A stretch of 5,722 nucleotides of DNA from Promethearchaeota archaeon. GTDB taxonomy: Archaea; Asgardarchaeota; Lokiarchaeia; Sigyniarchaeales; SOKP01. The notes under the pieces were generated by a model. The model searched no databases. It had not been told where the DNA came from and saw only the letters and a list, made by a program, of their open reading frames with translations. Below, piece by piece: positions 1-5,722 of this stretch. The stretch is from contig JAUWNA010000145.1 of the NCBI GenBank assembly GCA_030612905.1, positions 1-5,722 of the forward strand, written 5' to 3'. The position numbers and the translations under genes were made by a program. Position 1 is the first letter of the stretch. The number at the start of each line of letters is the position of its first letter.

Positions 1-2471
1 AACAAATTATACAACAAATATTAGATTCTATAGAAGAGAATCAAAAATTTATGGTTAAAGCACCCGTTATTCGAGATCGAAAGGGTGAATATAAGGATCT
101 TCTTAAAGATCTAAAAAAACAAGGATATGTCCGAGTTGAGGTAGATGGGATTCAATATACTTTAGACGAAGAGATCCCTATGGACAAGAATGTAAAACAT
201 CATATTAATGTAATTATTGATAGATTAGTAATGAAAAATGATATCAAAACCAGATTAGCAGATTCAATCGAAAACGCTTTAACTCTAACGGATGGAATCG
301 TTATTGTAGAAGTTCTTGAGAAGGAAGAACAGACATATTCTGAACATTTAGCGTGCGTTGATTGTAGTATCTCTTTTCCACCTATTAACCATAAAATGTT
401 CTCATTTAACATACCACACGGTAGTTGCAAATATTGTAGTGGATTAGGAACTGTAATGGAATTCGATTACGAATTGGTATTAGGAAAAGATTCTGATGTT
501 CCACTTCAAGAAACTCCGATTAGAAACATACCCGGTTTTGGTACTTTAACGGGATATTTTTGGCAATCCGTAAGACAAGTTGCTGAACATTACAAGTTTG
601 ACACCGATAAAACAGCGATAAAGAATATCGCTCCAAAAAAGTTGCATAAGATTTTATTTGGAACGGAAGATGAAGTAATAGAATTCCATTTCGAAAGCGA
701 AAACAATGGTTTTGGAAATCAAAAAAATGAAATAAAATCGTCGTATCATGTTGCTAGACCTTTCGAAGGGCTAATTCCTATGTTGCACAGAAGATATATG
801 GAAACGCGTTCAGAGTGGGCTCGAGATATTTACGAAAGTTTTATGAATCGAATTGACTGTCCACAGTGTAAGGGTCAAAGATTAAGACCAGAAAGTCTAT
901 CAATCACAATAGATAATTTTAATATTGCCGAATTAACCGATTTACCTGTTAAAGACTCATTGATTTATTTTAAAAAATTAAAGCTGGATGAGCTCCAAAA
1001 AAAGATTGTAAAGGATGTATTAAAGGAAATTTTAGATCGATTATCTTTCTTAGAAAATGTTGGACTGGATTACATAACTTTAAGCCGAAGATCACACACG
1101 CTCTCTGTAGGAGAAGCTGAAAGAATTAGGCTGGCAACTCAATTAGGCTCCCGCCTAGTTGGTGTGTTGTACGTGTTAGATGAGCCTTCTGTAGGTTTAC
1201 ACCAACGAGATATTTCCCAATTGATACAGATGTTAAAGAAATTAAGAGATTTAGGGAATACCGTAATCGTTGTAGAACACGACGATGAAATTATGCGTAA
1301 TGCCGATCATATTATAGACCTTGGGCCTTTAGCAGGCGAGCACGGGGGAGAAGTCGTTGCTGAAGGACCTATTGAAGTAATTTTAGAATCAAAAACCTTA
1401 ACTGGTAAATATTTATCAGGGAAAAAAAAGATTGAGATCCCTAAAAAAAGACGAGCCATTAATGACGAATTTATTGAAATTAAAGGTGCGCGAGAAAATA
1501 ACCTAAAAAATATAAGTATCAAGATTCCTTTAGGATTATTTACGTGTGTTACAGGCGTTTCGGGAGCGGGAAAAACAAGTTTGATAATCGATTGTTTATA
1601 CAAAGGTCTACATAACATTATAAATACTCGCAGTTCGCGTTTAAGCACGGGCGATTTTGACGAAATAAAAGGTCACGATAAGATTGATAAAATAATTAAC
1701 ATAGATCAATCTCCAATTGGAAGAACTCCTAGGTCGGTCCCAGCCACTTATACTAAGGCATTAGATTATATAAGAGATATTTTCGCTAGACTTGAAGAAT
1801 CAAGAGAGAGGGGTTATAAGAAAGGAAGATTCAGCTTCAATACTAAAGAAGGTCACTGTAAAAAATGTAAAGGAACAGGATTCATCCTTAAGGAGATGTA
1901 TTTTCTTCCGGATGTTTACATTAAATGCGATTTGTGCAACGGAAAGAGATATAACGCTGAAACCTTAGAAATTAAATTTAAGGGAAAAACGATTTCAGAT
2001 GTACTTAAAATGACTTTTCATCAAGGGCTCGAATTTTTCGATAGCATTCCAAATTTAAAACGAACTTTAAAAACAGTAGTAGATGTTGGATTAGGATATA
2101 TAGAGTTGGGTCAATCTTCAACTACATTGAGCGGAGGTGAATCTCAACGTGTGAAAATAGCAAGAGAACTAAGAAAAACAAGCACAGGGAATACGTTATA
2201 TATACTTGACGAACCAACTACAGGATTGCATGCACATGACATAAACTTTTTGTTGAAAGTACTTCAAAAATTGGTTGATAAAGGTAATACAGTTGTAATT
2301 ATAGAACATAACATGGATGTAATAAAATCCGTAGATTACTTAATTGATCTTGGACCTGAGGGTGGAGAAAAAGGCGGAGAATTAGTCGTAAAAGGAACGC
2401 CAGAAGAGATTATTAATAATAAAACGTCATATACCGCAAAATATCTTAAAAGATATTTAAATCACAGCTAA
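1..2471 (+). CDS. uvrA: UvrA excinuclease ABC subunit A, 5'-truncated by the window edge
   Basis: UvrA is the dimeric ABC-type ATPase that recognises bulky DNA lesions and loads UvrB in nucleotide excision repair. The frame is open from the first complete codon at 3, and the residues before the Met at 51 already match UvrA, so that Met is internal. About 822 residues are visible; family members are about 940, so the N-terminus with the first Walker A is off-window. Counting from Met51: zinc-module cysteines C102/C105 and C126/C129; a CxxC at C270/C273; ABC signature I at 351-355 reading LSVGE; Walker B D377/E378; switch His410. The second ABC half has Walker A GVSGAGKT (502-509), a zinc module C603/C606...C626/C629, the conserved IDQSPIGRTPRS stretch, signature LSGGE (693-697), Walker B D720/E721 and H753. 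The Val in signature I is unusual. Archaeal UvrABC is patchy and generally thought to be acquired from bacteria. uvrB and uvrC are not in the window. Confidence 0.97.
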   Translation, partial: QIIQQILDSIEENQKFMVKAPVIRDRKGEYKDLLKDLKKQGYVRVEVDGIQYTLDEEIPMDKNVKHHINVIIDRLVMKNDIKTRLADSIENALTLTDGIVIVEVLEKEEQTYSEHLACVDCSISFPPINHKMFSFNIPHGSCKYCSGLGTVMEFDYELVLGKDSDVPLQETPIRNIPGFGTLTGYFWQSVRQVAEHYKFDTDKTAIKNIAPKKLHKILFGTEDEVIEFHFESENNGFGNQKNEIKSSYHVARPFEGLIPMLHRRYMETRSEWARDIYESFMNRIDCPQCKGQRLRPESLSITIDNFNIAELTDLPVKDSLIYFKKLKLDELQKKIVKDVLKEILDRLSFLENVGLDYITLSRRSHTLSVGEAERIRLATQLGSRLVGVLYVLDEPSVGLHQRDISQLIQMLKKLRDLGNTVIVVEHDDEIMRNADHIIDLGPLAGEHGGEVVAEGPIEVILESKTLTGKYLSGKKKIEIPKKRRAINDEFIEIKGARENNLKNISIKIPLGLFTCVTGVSGAGKTSLIIDCLYKGLHNIINTRSSRLSTGDFDEIKGHDKIDKIINIDQSPIGRTPRSVPATYTKALDYIRDIFARLEESRERGYKKGRFSFNTKEGHCKKCKGTGFILKEMYFLPDVYIKCDLCNGKRYNAETLEIKFKGKTISDVLKMTFHQGLEFFDSIPNLKRTLKTVVDVGLGYIELGQSSTTLSGGESQRVKIARELRKTSTGNTLYILDEPTTGLHAHDINFLLKVLQKLVDKGNTVVIIEHNMDVIKSVDYLIDLGPEGGEKGGELVVKGTPEEIINNKTSYTAKYLKRYLNHS

Positions 2472-2534
2472 AATCACTATTCTTAAACTAAAGATTTTTA
2501 CTCTTCATTCAATAAATTCTAAATCGATTGATAC

Positions 2535-2541
2535 TTTTTTT
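2535..2541 (+). terminator. Possible T-tract terminator after uvrA
   Basis: This is the longest early T-run (seven T) in the gap, 64 nt after the uvrA stop. T-rich tracts on the non-template strand are the usual intrinsic termination signal in archaea. I see no stable hairpin ahead of it, so the call rests on composition and position only. Confidence 0.3.
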
Positions 2542-2586
2542 AATTATTACAAATATTGAAAGAAATTTAGTTAATTTTTTCAGATA

Positions 2587-2591
2587 GTGAT
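2587..2591 (+). promoter_or_regulatory. Shine-Dalgarno-like GTGAT before infB
   Basis: GTGAT lies 5 nt before the infB ATG and would pair with the conserved AUCAC of the archaeal 16S rRNA 3' end. An in-frame TAA at 2594-2596 directly abuts the ATG, so no longer infB product is possible in this frame and 2597 is the earliest start. Confidence 0.45.
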
Positions 2592-2596
2592 TGTAA

Positions 2597-4405
2597 ATGA
2601 ACAGTAAATCTGAATCTAAGACTATCCGCGCTCCAATTGCGTGTATCCTAGGTCATATTGATCATGGTAAAACCTCTCTCTTAGATTACATTCGAGGGAC
2701 GGTAGTACAACAAAGAGAAGCCGCAGGAATTACGCAACACATAGGAGCGTCTTATTTTCCAACAGAGGATATTAGAGAATTTTTAAGGAAATCAAAACAA
2801 GAATTTGCTGAAAAAGAAATTCAATTACCTGGAATCCTAATTATCGACACTCCGGGTCACGCCGCGTTTATGAATCTTAGGAAAAGAGGTGGAGCCATTG
2901 CAGATATTGCGATTTTGGTAATTGATATAACCGCTGGAAACATGCCAATCACCTGGGAATCAGTTAGAATTTTAAGAGAGCGGAAAGTGCCTTTTGTAAT
3001 TGCTGCTAATAAAATCGATAGAATTTCTGGGTGGAAATCTACTAAAGACGCAGACTTTTTAGATTCATACAATAAGCAAAGACCCCATGTAAAAGATTTT
3101 CTTGACGAAAAATTAATACAAATTGGCGTAGATTTCTTACAAGAAGGTTTTAAAGGAATAGATCGATACGATAAAATTAAAGATTTTACTAAAAAAATAG
3201 CAATTGTACCTACAAGTGCTAAAACCGGAGAAGGAATATCTACCTTATTAATGGTTTTAATGGGTTTAGTACAGCAATTTTTAACGGAAAACTTGAAGTT
3301 CTCGGAAGGTCCAGCTAAAGGCGTTGTTTTGGAAGTGAAGAAAGAAAAAGGACAAGGCGTTACTATGGATGTTTTAATTTACGATGGAATCATTAACAAA
3401 GGGGACGATTTTATTGTTGGTGGTTTAGAGAAACCTATTAAATCTAAGGTTCGTGCGTTATTAAGACCCAAACCTATGGATGAAATAAGAGACCCACGTC
3501 AAAAATTTGACTTTGAAGAATCTGTAAGTGCCGCATCAGGAATTAAGGTTATAGCCCCCAATATAGATGATGTCGTTGCAGGTTCACCATTTAGAACTAT
3601 TGGGGCACCTTCTGAGGAGGAAACGATATATAATGAGATATTGGAAGAAGTTCAGAGTATACGGATAAAAACAGATAAAGCAGGCGTTGTCCTGAAAGCT
3701 GACACTTTAGGATCGCTTGAAGCTTTAGAAAATCATTTTACAAAAAACGGTGTGAAAATATGTATTGCCGATGTCGGTTCAATTAAGAAAGAGGATATTA
3801 TGAATGCAAATTTAGTTAAATCTCTTGATCCATATTCAGCAGTTGTTCTAGGTTTTAACGTGGCTATCTTACCCGAAGCTAAGGAACAAGCAATAGGAGA
3901 TAATGTTAGAATTTTTACAAATAACGTTATATATCGCTTACTTGAAGATTATATTGAGTATGCAGAAATAAGAAAAGCCGAGGATACCGCAAAAGGATTA
4001 AGCGAATTAGTTTTACCAGCAAAGCTACAAATGATTCCCGATTTTATATTTAGAAATTCAGCTCCCGCGGTTTTCGGCGTGCTTGTAGAAGCAGGAACTT
4101 TATACCCGAAAGTTCCTTTAATAACTGCTAATGGAGTAAAAGCTAGAAGAGTTCACCAAATTCAAGATAAAGGAAAGACAGTAGAGAAAGCTGGAAAAGA
4201 CACCGAAGTTGCTATTTCAATTCGTGGCTTAGAAATAGGACGAGATATAGAGAAAGACGAAACTTTATATGTGAACGTACCCGAATCTCATGTAAGGCAA
4301 TTAATGGGAAAGTTTCTCGATGAATTAACCGTAGATCAAAAGCAAGCTTTACGAGAATATATTATAGTACAACGTAAACTACAACATCCTTGGTGGGGGA
4401 TGTAG
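2597..4405 (+). CDS. infB: Translation initiation factor aIF5B (IF2/eIF5B family)
   Basis: This cytoplasmic translational GTPase promotes ribosomal subunit joining and placement of initiator tRNA. The 602-aa length is typical of archaeal IF5B, which lacks the long N-terminal extension of eukaryotic eIF5B. G-domain motifs are all present: G1 GHIDHGKT (19-26), switch I GITQHIGA with T46, G3 DTPGH (84-88), G4 NKID (138-141) and G5 SAKTG (207-211). His88 after DTPG is the residue expected for catalysis. Residues from about 235 form the beta-barrel domain II, about 340-450 domain III, and about 455-602 the linker helix and domain IV. The protein ends in a helical tail closing with WWGM. The start is fixed by the in-frame TAA just upstream and by the G1 motif only 18 residues in. 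No intein interrupts the G-domain. The last 111 nt recur at 4568-4678, an odd feature for this normally single-copy gene. Confidence 0.98.
   Translation: MNSKSESKTIRAPIACILGHIDHGKTSLLDYIRGTVVQQREAAGITQHIGASYFPTEDIREFLRKSKQEFAEKEIQLPGILIIDTPGHAAFMNLRKRGGAIADIAILVIDITAGNMPITWESVRILRERKVPFVIAANKIDRISGWKSTKDADFLDSYNKQRPHVKDFLDEKLIQIGVDFLQEGFKGIDRYDKIKDFTKKIAIVPTSAKTGEGISTLLMVLMGLVQQFLTENLKFSEGPAKGVVLEVKKEKGQGVTMDVLIYDGIINKGDDFIVGGLEKPIKSKVRALLRPKPMDEIRDPRQKFDFEESVSAASGIKVIAPNIDDVVAGSPFRTIGAPSEEETIYNEILEEVQSIRIKTDKAGVVLKADTLGSLEALENHFTKNGVKICIADVGSIKKEDIMNANLVKSLDPYSAVVLGFNVAILPEAKEQAIGDNVRIFTNNVIYRLLEDYIEYAEIRKAEDTAKGLSELVLPAKLQMIPDFIFRNSAPAVFGVLVEAGTLYPKVPLITANGVKARRVHQIQDKGKTVEKAGKDTEVAISIRGLEIGRDIEKDETLYVNVPESHVRQLMGKFLDELTVDQKQALREYIIVQRKLQHPWWGM
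4295..4405 (+). repeat. Direct repeat, proximal copy: 3' end of infB
   Basis: This segment encodes infB residues 567-602 plus the stop TAG. It aligns without gaps to 4568-4678, with 12 mismatches in 111 nt by my hand alignment. The longest exact block is 33 nt, 4332-4364 here and 4605-4637 in the distal copy. Similarity ends at the stop codon on the 3' side and near the Arg codon on the 5' side. The repeat offset is 273 nt. Confidence 0.95.
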
Positions 4406-4408
4406 AAA

Positions 4409-4435
4409 TAAGCTACTTAAATTAATTATAGCTTA
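4409..4435 (+). repeat. Inverted repeat just after the infB stop
   Basis: TAAGCTA (4409-4415) and TAGCTTA (4429-4435) are perfect reverse complements, giving a 7-bp stem with a 13-nt AT-rich loop that begins 3 nt after the infB stop. It may take part in 3'-end formation of the infB mRNA, or be chance in AT-rich DNA. Confidence 0.45.
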
Positions 4436-4440
4436 GTATT

Positions 4441-4485
4441 ATAATATTATTACTGAAAAATAATATTATGAAATGAATTATTTTT
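4441..4485 (+). terminator. infB: Probable infB terminator: AT hairpin followed by T5
   Basis: ATAATATTA (4441-4449) pairs perfectly with TAATATTAT (4461-4469), giving a 9-bp stem with an 11-nt loop. A run of five T follows at 4481-4485. Position after infB and the T-tract fit transcription termination. The all-AT stem is weak, and the gap of 11 nt between stem and T-run is long for a bacterial-type terminator. Confidence 0.45.
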
Positions 4486-4486
4486 G

Positions 4487-4494
4487 CTTATAAG
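4487..4494 (+). promoter_or_regulatory. TATA-like box CTTATAAG upstream of the infB-tail micro-ORF
   Basis: The centre of this element lies about 26 nt before the ATG at 4517, the usual archaeal TATA-to-start-site distance. That would give a leaderless transcript beginning at or near that ATG. The upstream sequence is T-rich rather than a purine-rich BRE, which weakens the call. Confidence 0.3.
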
Positions 4495-4561
4495 TTCCTA
4501 CTTAAAGATTATTAAAATGTTTTTAACGCATTGGGAAAGCGTAACAATTAAATATTTGATC

Positions 4562-4569
4562 TATATAAG
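4562..4569 (+). promoter_or_regulatory. TATA-box-like TATATAAG at the repeat's 5' boundary
   Basis: TATATAAG is close to the archaeal TATA consensus. A start about 26 nt downstream would fall near 4592, inside the distal repeat, giving an acetyltransferase mRNA with a leader of about 90 nt. It straddles the left edge of the distal repeat. Such sequences are common in AT-rich DNA, so this is tentative. Confidence 0.3.
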
Positions 4570-4678
4570 ACAATTAATGGGAAAATTTCTAGATGAATTA
4601 ACTATAGATCAAAAGCAAGCTTTACGAGAATATATTAAAATCCAATGTAAACTCCAACATGCTTGGTGGGGGATGTAA
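4568..4678 (+). repeat. Direct repeat, distal copy: second infB 3' end
   Basis: This is the partner of 4295-4405, 99 of 111 nt identical and in the same coding frame, ending in TAA rather than TAG. Seven of the 12 differences are at third codon positions, four at first and one at second. That leans towards divergence under coding constraint, although 12 changes are too few to prove it. Confidence 0.95.
4665..4674 (+). promoter_or_regulatory. G-rich Shine-Dalgarno-like site inside the distal repeat
   Basis: GGTGGGGGAT, the codons for Trp-Trp-Gly-Met of the repeated infB tail, ends 6 nt before the acetyltransferase ATG at 4681. It can pair partly with the archaeal anti-Shine-Dalgarno sequence. 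The upstream TAA ends 2 nt before the ATG, a layout typical of translational coupling. This supports ATG 4681 over the TTG at 4663 as the start. Confidence 0.5.
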
Positions 4679-4680
4679 AT

Positions 4681-5304
4681 ATGTTCGAAATCCAAAAATT
4701 TACCTCATTATCTAATGACCAGCTAAAATTAGCTAGCGAGGTTTTAAGCAATGCTTTTCTGGATGATCCTGTTTTTTCTAAATTAATTCCCAATAATAAG
4801 GAAAGACACAAGACTTTATTCAAAATTTTTAAATTTCAGATTAAATACTGTTTGAAACATGGTGTAGTCTTATCCACTTCAAATCTGAAAGGAATATCGT
4901 TATGGTTTCCACCTAAAAATGCTTTCGTTTCAATATGGAAATCAATAAAGAGCGGTTCCCTTTCTCTTATATTTAAAATTAAGTGGAAAAATTTACATAT
5001 TCTAAGAAAAAACGAAGATTTTTGTGGGTATTTACATAAAAAATTGATCACAACTCCGCATTGGTATTTATCCACTATTGGTATTGATCCGAAACATCAA
5101 GGTAAGGGAATTGGAAGACGAATGTTAAGTTTCATGATAAAAAAAATTGCGAAAGACCATAAAACTATTTTTCTTGAGACGAATTCAGAAAGAAATGTTA
5201 AATTCTATAGACGTTTTGGCTTTCGAAATTTACATAAGGTTTTAACTCCCGGAACAAAAATATACCATTGGAGTATGATAAGGTCCCCAATTAAGAAGAA
5301 ATAA
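4681..5304 (+). CDS. GNAT-family N-acetyltransferase, substrate unknown
   Basis: This predicted soluble enzyme of 207 aa would transfer an acetyl group from acetyl-CoA to an amine. The C-terminal half carries the GNAT core: strand beta-4 HWYLSTIGIDP (127-137), the acetyl-CoA pyrophosphate loop Q140-G-K-G-I-G145 opening helix alpha-3, then a beta-5 strand with LETNSERNVKFYRRFGF (165-181), where the Asn and Tyr are usual in the family. The N-terminal part resembles the subgroup that includes puromycin acetyltransferase-like proteins: AFLDDPVF near 25-32 and GISLWFPP at 71-78. That resemblance does not identify a substrate or imply resistance. I chose ATG 4681 because a G-rich Shine-Dalgarno-like site sits just upstream; an in-frame TTG at 4663 would add six residues lying in another frame of the infB repeat. 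The gene is tightly coupled to the infB-tail fragment. There is no signal peptide or membrane segment. The middle (about 84-112) is Lys-rich and family-specific. Confidence 0.88.
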   Translation: MFEIQKFTSLSNDQLKLASEVLSNAFLDDPVFSKLIPNNKERHKTLFKIFKFQIKYCLKHGVVLSTSNLKGISLWFPPKNAFVSIWKSIKSGSLSLIFKIKWKNLHILRKNEDFCGYLHKKLITTPHWYLSTIGIDPKHQGKGIGRRMLSFMIKKIAKDHKTIFLETNSERNVKFYRRFGFRNLHKVLTPGTKIYHWSMIRSPIKKK

Positions 5305-5345
5305 TTATGGTGTTTTAAATTCCAAAAGGATAAATTTTGAATTCC

Positions 5346-5357
5346 TTTATATTATAA
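5346..5357 (+). promoter_or_regulatory. Candidate TATA region for the downstream cca gene
   Basis: TTTATATTATAA in the 94-nt gap resembles an archaeal TATA box and would place transcription start near 5376, about 22 nt before the ATG at 5399. A second AT element, TTTAAACTT near 5364-5372, would instead give an almost leaderless message. No Shine-Dalgarno sequence is visible before 5399, which fits the leaderless option. A 6-bp inverted repeat (5325-5330 with 5343-5348) lies just upstream and may be chance. Confidence 0.35.
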
Positions 5358-5398
5358 CAATGATTTAAACTTTAATCAATTGCTTCAGACTCTTATTT

Positions 5399-5722
5399 AT
5401 GACTTTAATAAATGATATTTTTGAAAATATTTTAAAAGATATTACTCCAACCCAAGAAGAACTCACTCTTATCAACGAAATTGTTAAAAAACTCAGGAAG
5501 TTATTAGATGAAAAAGCTCAACAGTTAAATATTAAATATACAAAAATCGAACCTCAAGGCTCTACTGGAATCAAACAAACGCAATTAAAAAACGACTTTG
5601 ACATTGATCTCTTTGTTGGGTTAGATTATGAACTATATAGCCCAAAATATGATGGCTTAAGTAAAAATAAGTTAAAAAAAGAGTCCAAGAAAGATTTTCT
5701 TTATTTGTGTAATAATTGGATA
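5399..5722 (+). CDS. cca: Probable archaeal CCA-adding enzyme (class I tRNA nucleotidyltransferase), 3'-truncated
   Basis: This enzyme adds or repairs the CCA 3' end of tRNAs using CTP and ATP. The first 108 residues are visible before the window ends; archaeal family members are roughly 440 aa. The N-terminal helix contains DITPTQEEL (14-22), matching the conserved Pro-Thr/Asp-Glu-Glu region of archaeal CCA enzymes. The nucleotidyltransferase motif follows: G54-S55, then T61-x-L63 and D66-F-D68-I-D70-L-F. By alignment from memory with the Archaeoglobus enzyme, D68 and D70 would be the metal-binding carboxylates; the third lies beyond the window. The segment after it, with a Leu-Ser-Lys start near 87, resembles the helix following the catalytic strand in that enzyme. 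The ATG is the first in frame near the gap's promoter-like elements and gives the expected N-terminal length. Other nucleotidyltransferase-fold families, such as poly(A) polymerase or OAS-like enzymes, share the GS...DxD motif and cannot be fully excluded from this fragment. Confidence 0.75.
   Translation, partial: MTLINDIFENILKDITPTQEELTLINEIVKKLRKLLDEKAQQLNIKYTKIEPQGSTGIKQTQLKNDFDIDLFVGLDYELYSPKYDGLSKNKLKKESKKDFLYLCNNWI

Larger units (their letters stand above)
2472..2596 (+). other. uvrA-infB intergenic spacer with T-tracts
   Basis: This 125-nt AT-rich gap contains T-runs at 2495-2499, 2535-2541 (seven T) and 2575-2580. Archaeal RNA polymerase often terminates at such T-tracts without a strong hairpin, so the first two are plausible uvrA transcript ends. 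An AT-rich element around 2549-2557 lies at a workable distance to act as a TATA box for infB, but it matches the consensus poorly. No ORF or RNA gene is recognisable. Confidence 0.4.
4517..4678 (+). pseudogene. infB 3'-end fragment; possible 53-aa micro-ORF
   Basis: From the ATG at 4517 the frame encodes 53 residues. The first 17 have no recognisable relative, and the last 36 copy the aIF5B C-terminal tail with five substitutions (V to I, I to K, V to I, R to C, P to A), ending in WWGM and TAA. A longer version from a TTG at 4484 is possible but would start inside the putative infB terminator. No Shine-Dalgarno sequence precedes the ATG, though a TATA-like box about 26 nt upstream could make the message leaderless. 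The fragment lacks the GTPase and barrel domains, so it cannot act as an initiation factor. The simplest view is a remnant of a duplicated or displaced infB 3' end. Expression as a microprotein, perhaps competing for the site used by the aIF5B tail, is speculation. The stop lies 2 nt before the acetyltransferase ATG. Confidence 0.6.

Noticed and set aside
51..53. Met codon as the true start of uvrA
   Set aside because: The frame is open back to the window edge and residues before it match UvrA; the first ABC Walker A must lie upstream, so this Met is internal.
1307..1648. Minus-strand open frame inside uvrA
   Set aside because: It lies entirely opposite a strongly conserved UvrA region and its translation resembles no protein I know; it is a shadow of the coding strand. 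The same holds for minus-strand frames at 200-430, 2857-3072, 4635-4823 and 4836-5075.
2472..2596. Small RNA or riboswitch upstream of infB
   Set aside because: The gap is short, AT-rich and shows no stable conserved-looking structure.
4517..4567. Extension of the infB repeat upstream of 4568
   Set aside because: A Glu-Ser-Val stretch loosely recalls the Pro-Glu-Ser-His-Val of infB, but nucleotide identity breaks down and no gapless alignment holds, so I keep the left boundary at 4568.
4663..4680. TTG at 4663 as the acetyltransferase start
   Set aside because: The six extra residues are the infB repeat read in another frame and the TTG would overlap the Shine-Dalgarno-like site; ATG 4681 gives the usual family N-terminus.
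5311..5348. Inverted repeat after the acetyltransferase as a terminator
   Set aside because: Only a 6-bp stem is perfect and no good T-tract follows it; insufficient to call a terminator.

Overview
The window comes from an AT-rich archaeal chromosome. The archaeal assignment rests on a short archaeal-length IF5B-type initiation factor (602 aa, with no long N-terminal extension) and on the start of what looks like an archaeal class I CCA-adding enzyme. The base composition and the mix of an archaeal translation gene with a bacterial-style UvrA would suit an Asgard (Loki-like) archaeon, but that placement is a weak inference. All supported genes are on the + strand, and I saw no tRNA, rRNA, CRISPR array or transposase.

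Layout. 1-2471: uvrA, the nucleotide-excision-repair damage sensor, lacking its N-terminus because it starts upstream of the window. 2472-2596: short AT-rich gap with T-tracts. 2597-4405: complete infB (aIF5B), the GTPase for ribosomal subunit joining. 4406-4567: AT-rich spacer with two hairpins and TATA-like sequences. 4568-4678: a second, diverged copy of the last 111 nt of infB. 4681-5304: a GNAT-family N-acetyltransferase. 5305-5398: AT-rich gap. 5399-5722: N-terminal part of a probable tRNA CCA-adding enzyme, cut by the window edge.

The most unusual structure is the repeated 3' end of infB. Positions 4295-4405 and 4568-4678 align without gaps at 99 of 111 nt, in the same reading frame, and both end in codons for Trp-Trp-Gly-Met plus a stop. 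The distal copy ends only 2 nt before the acetyltransferase ATG, and its G-rich Trp-Trp-Gly codons are placed where a Shine-Dalgarno sequence would be. One reading is that the distal copy is the original infB end, once directly coupled to the acetyltransferase, and that a later event placed a complete infB end upstream of it. Another is that a segmental duplication supplied the acetyltransferase with its translation signal or made a micro-ORF of about 53 aa.

Functionally the window combines DNA repair (uvrA), translation initiation (infB) and tRNA maturation (cca) with an acetyltransferase of unknown substrate. Apart from the tight coupling of the duplicated tail to the acetyltransferase, the gaps contain possible termination and promoter signals, so these are probably separate transcription units rather than one operon.
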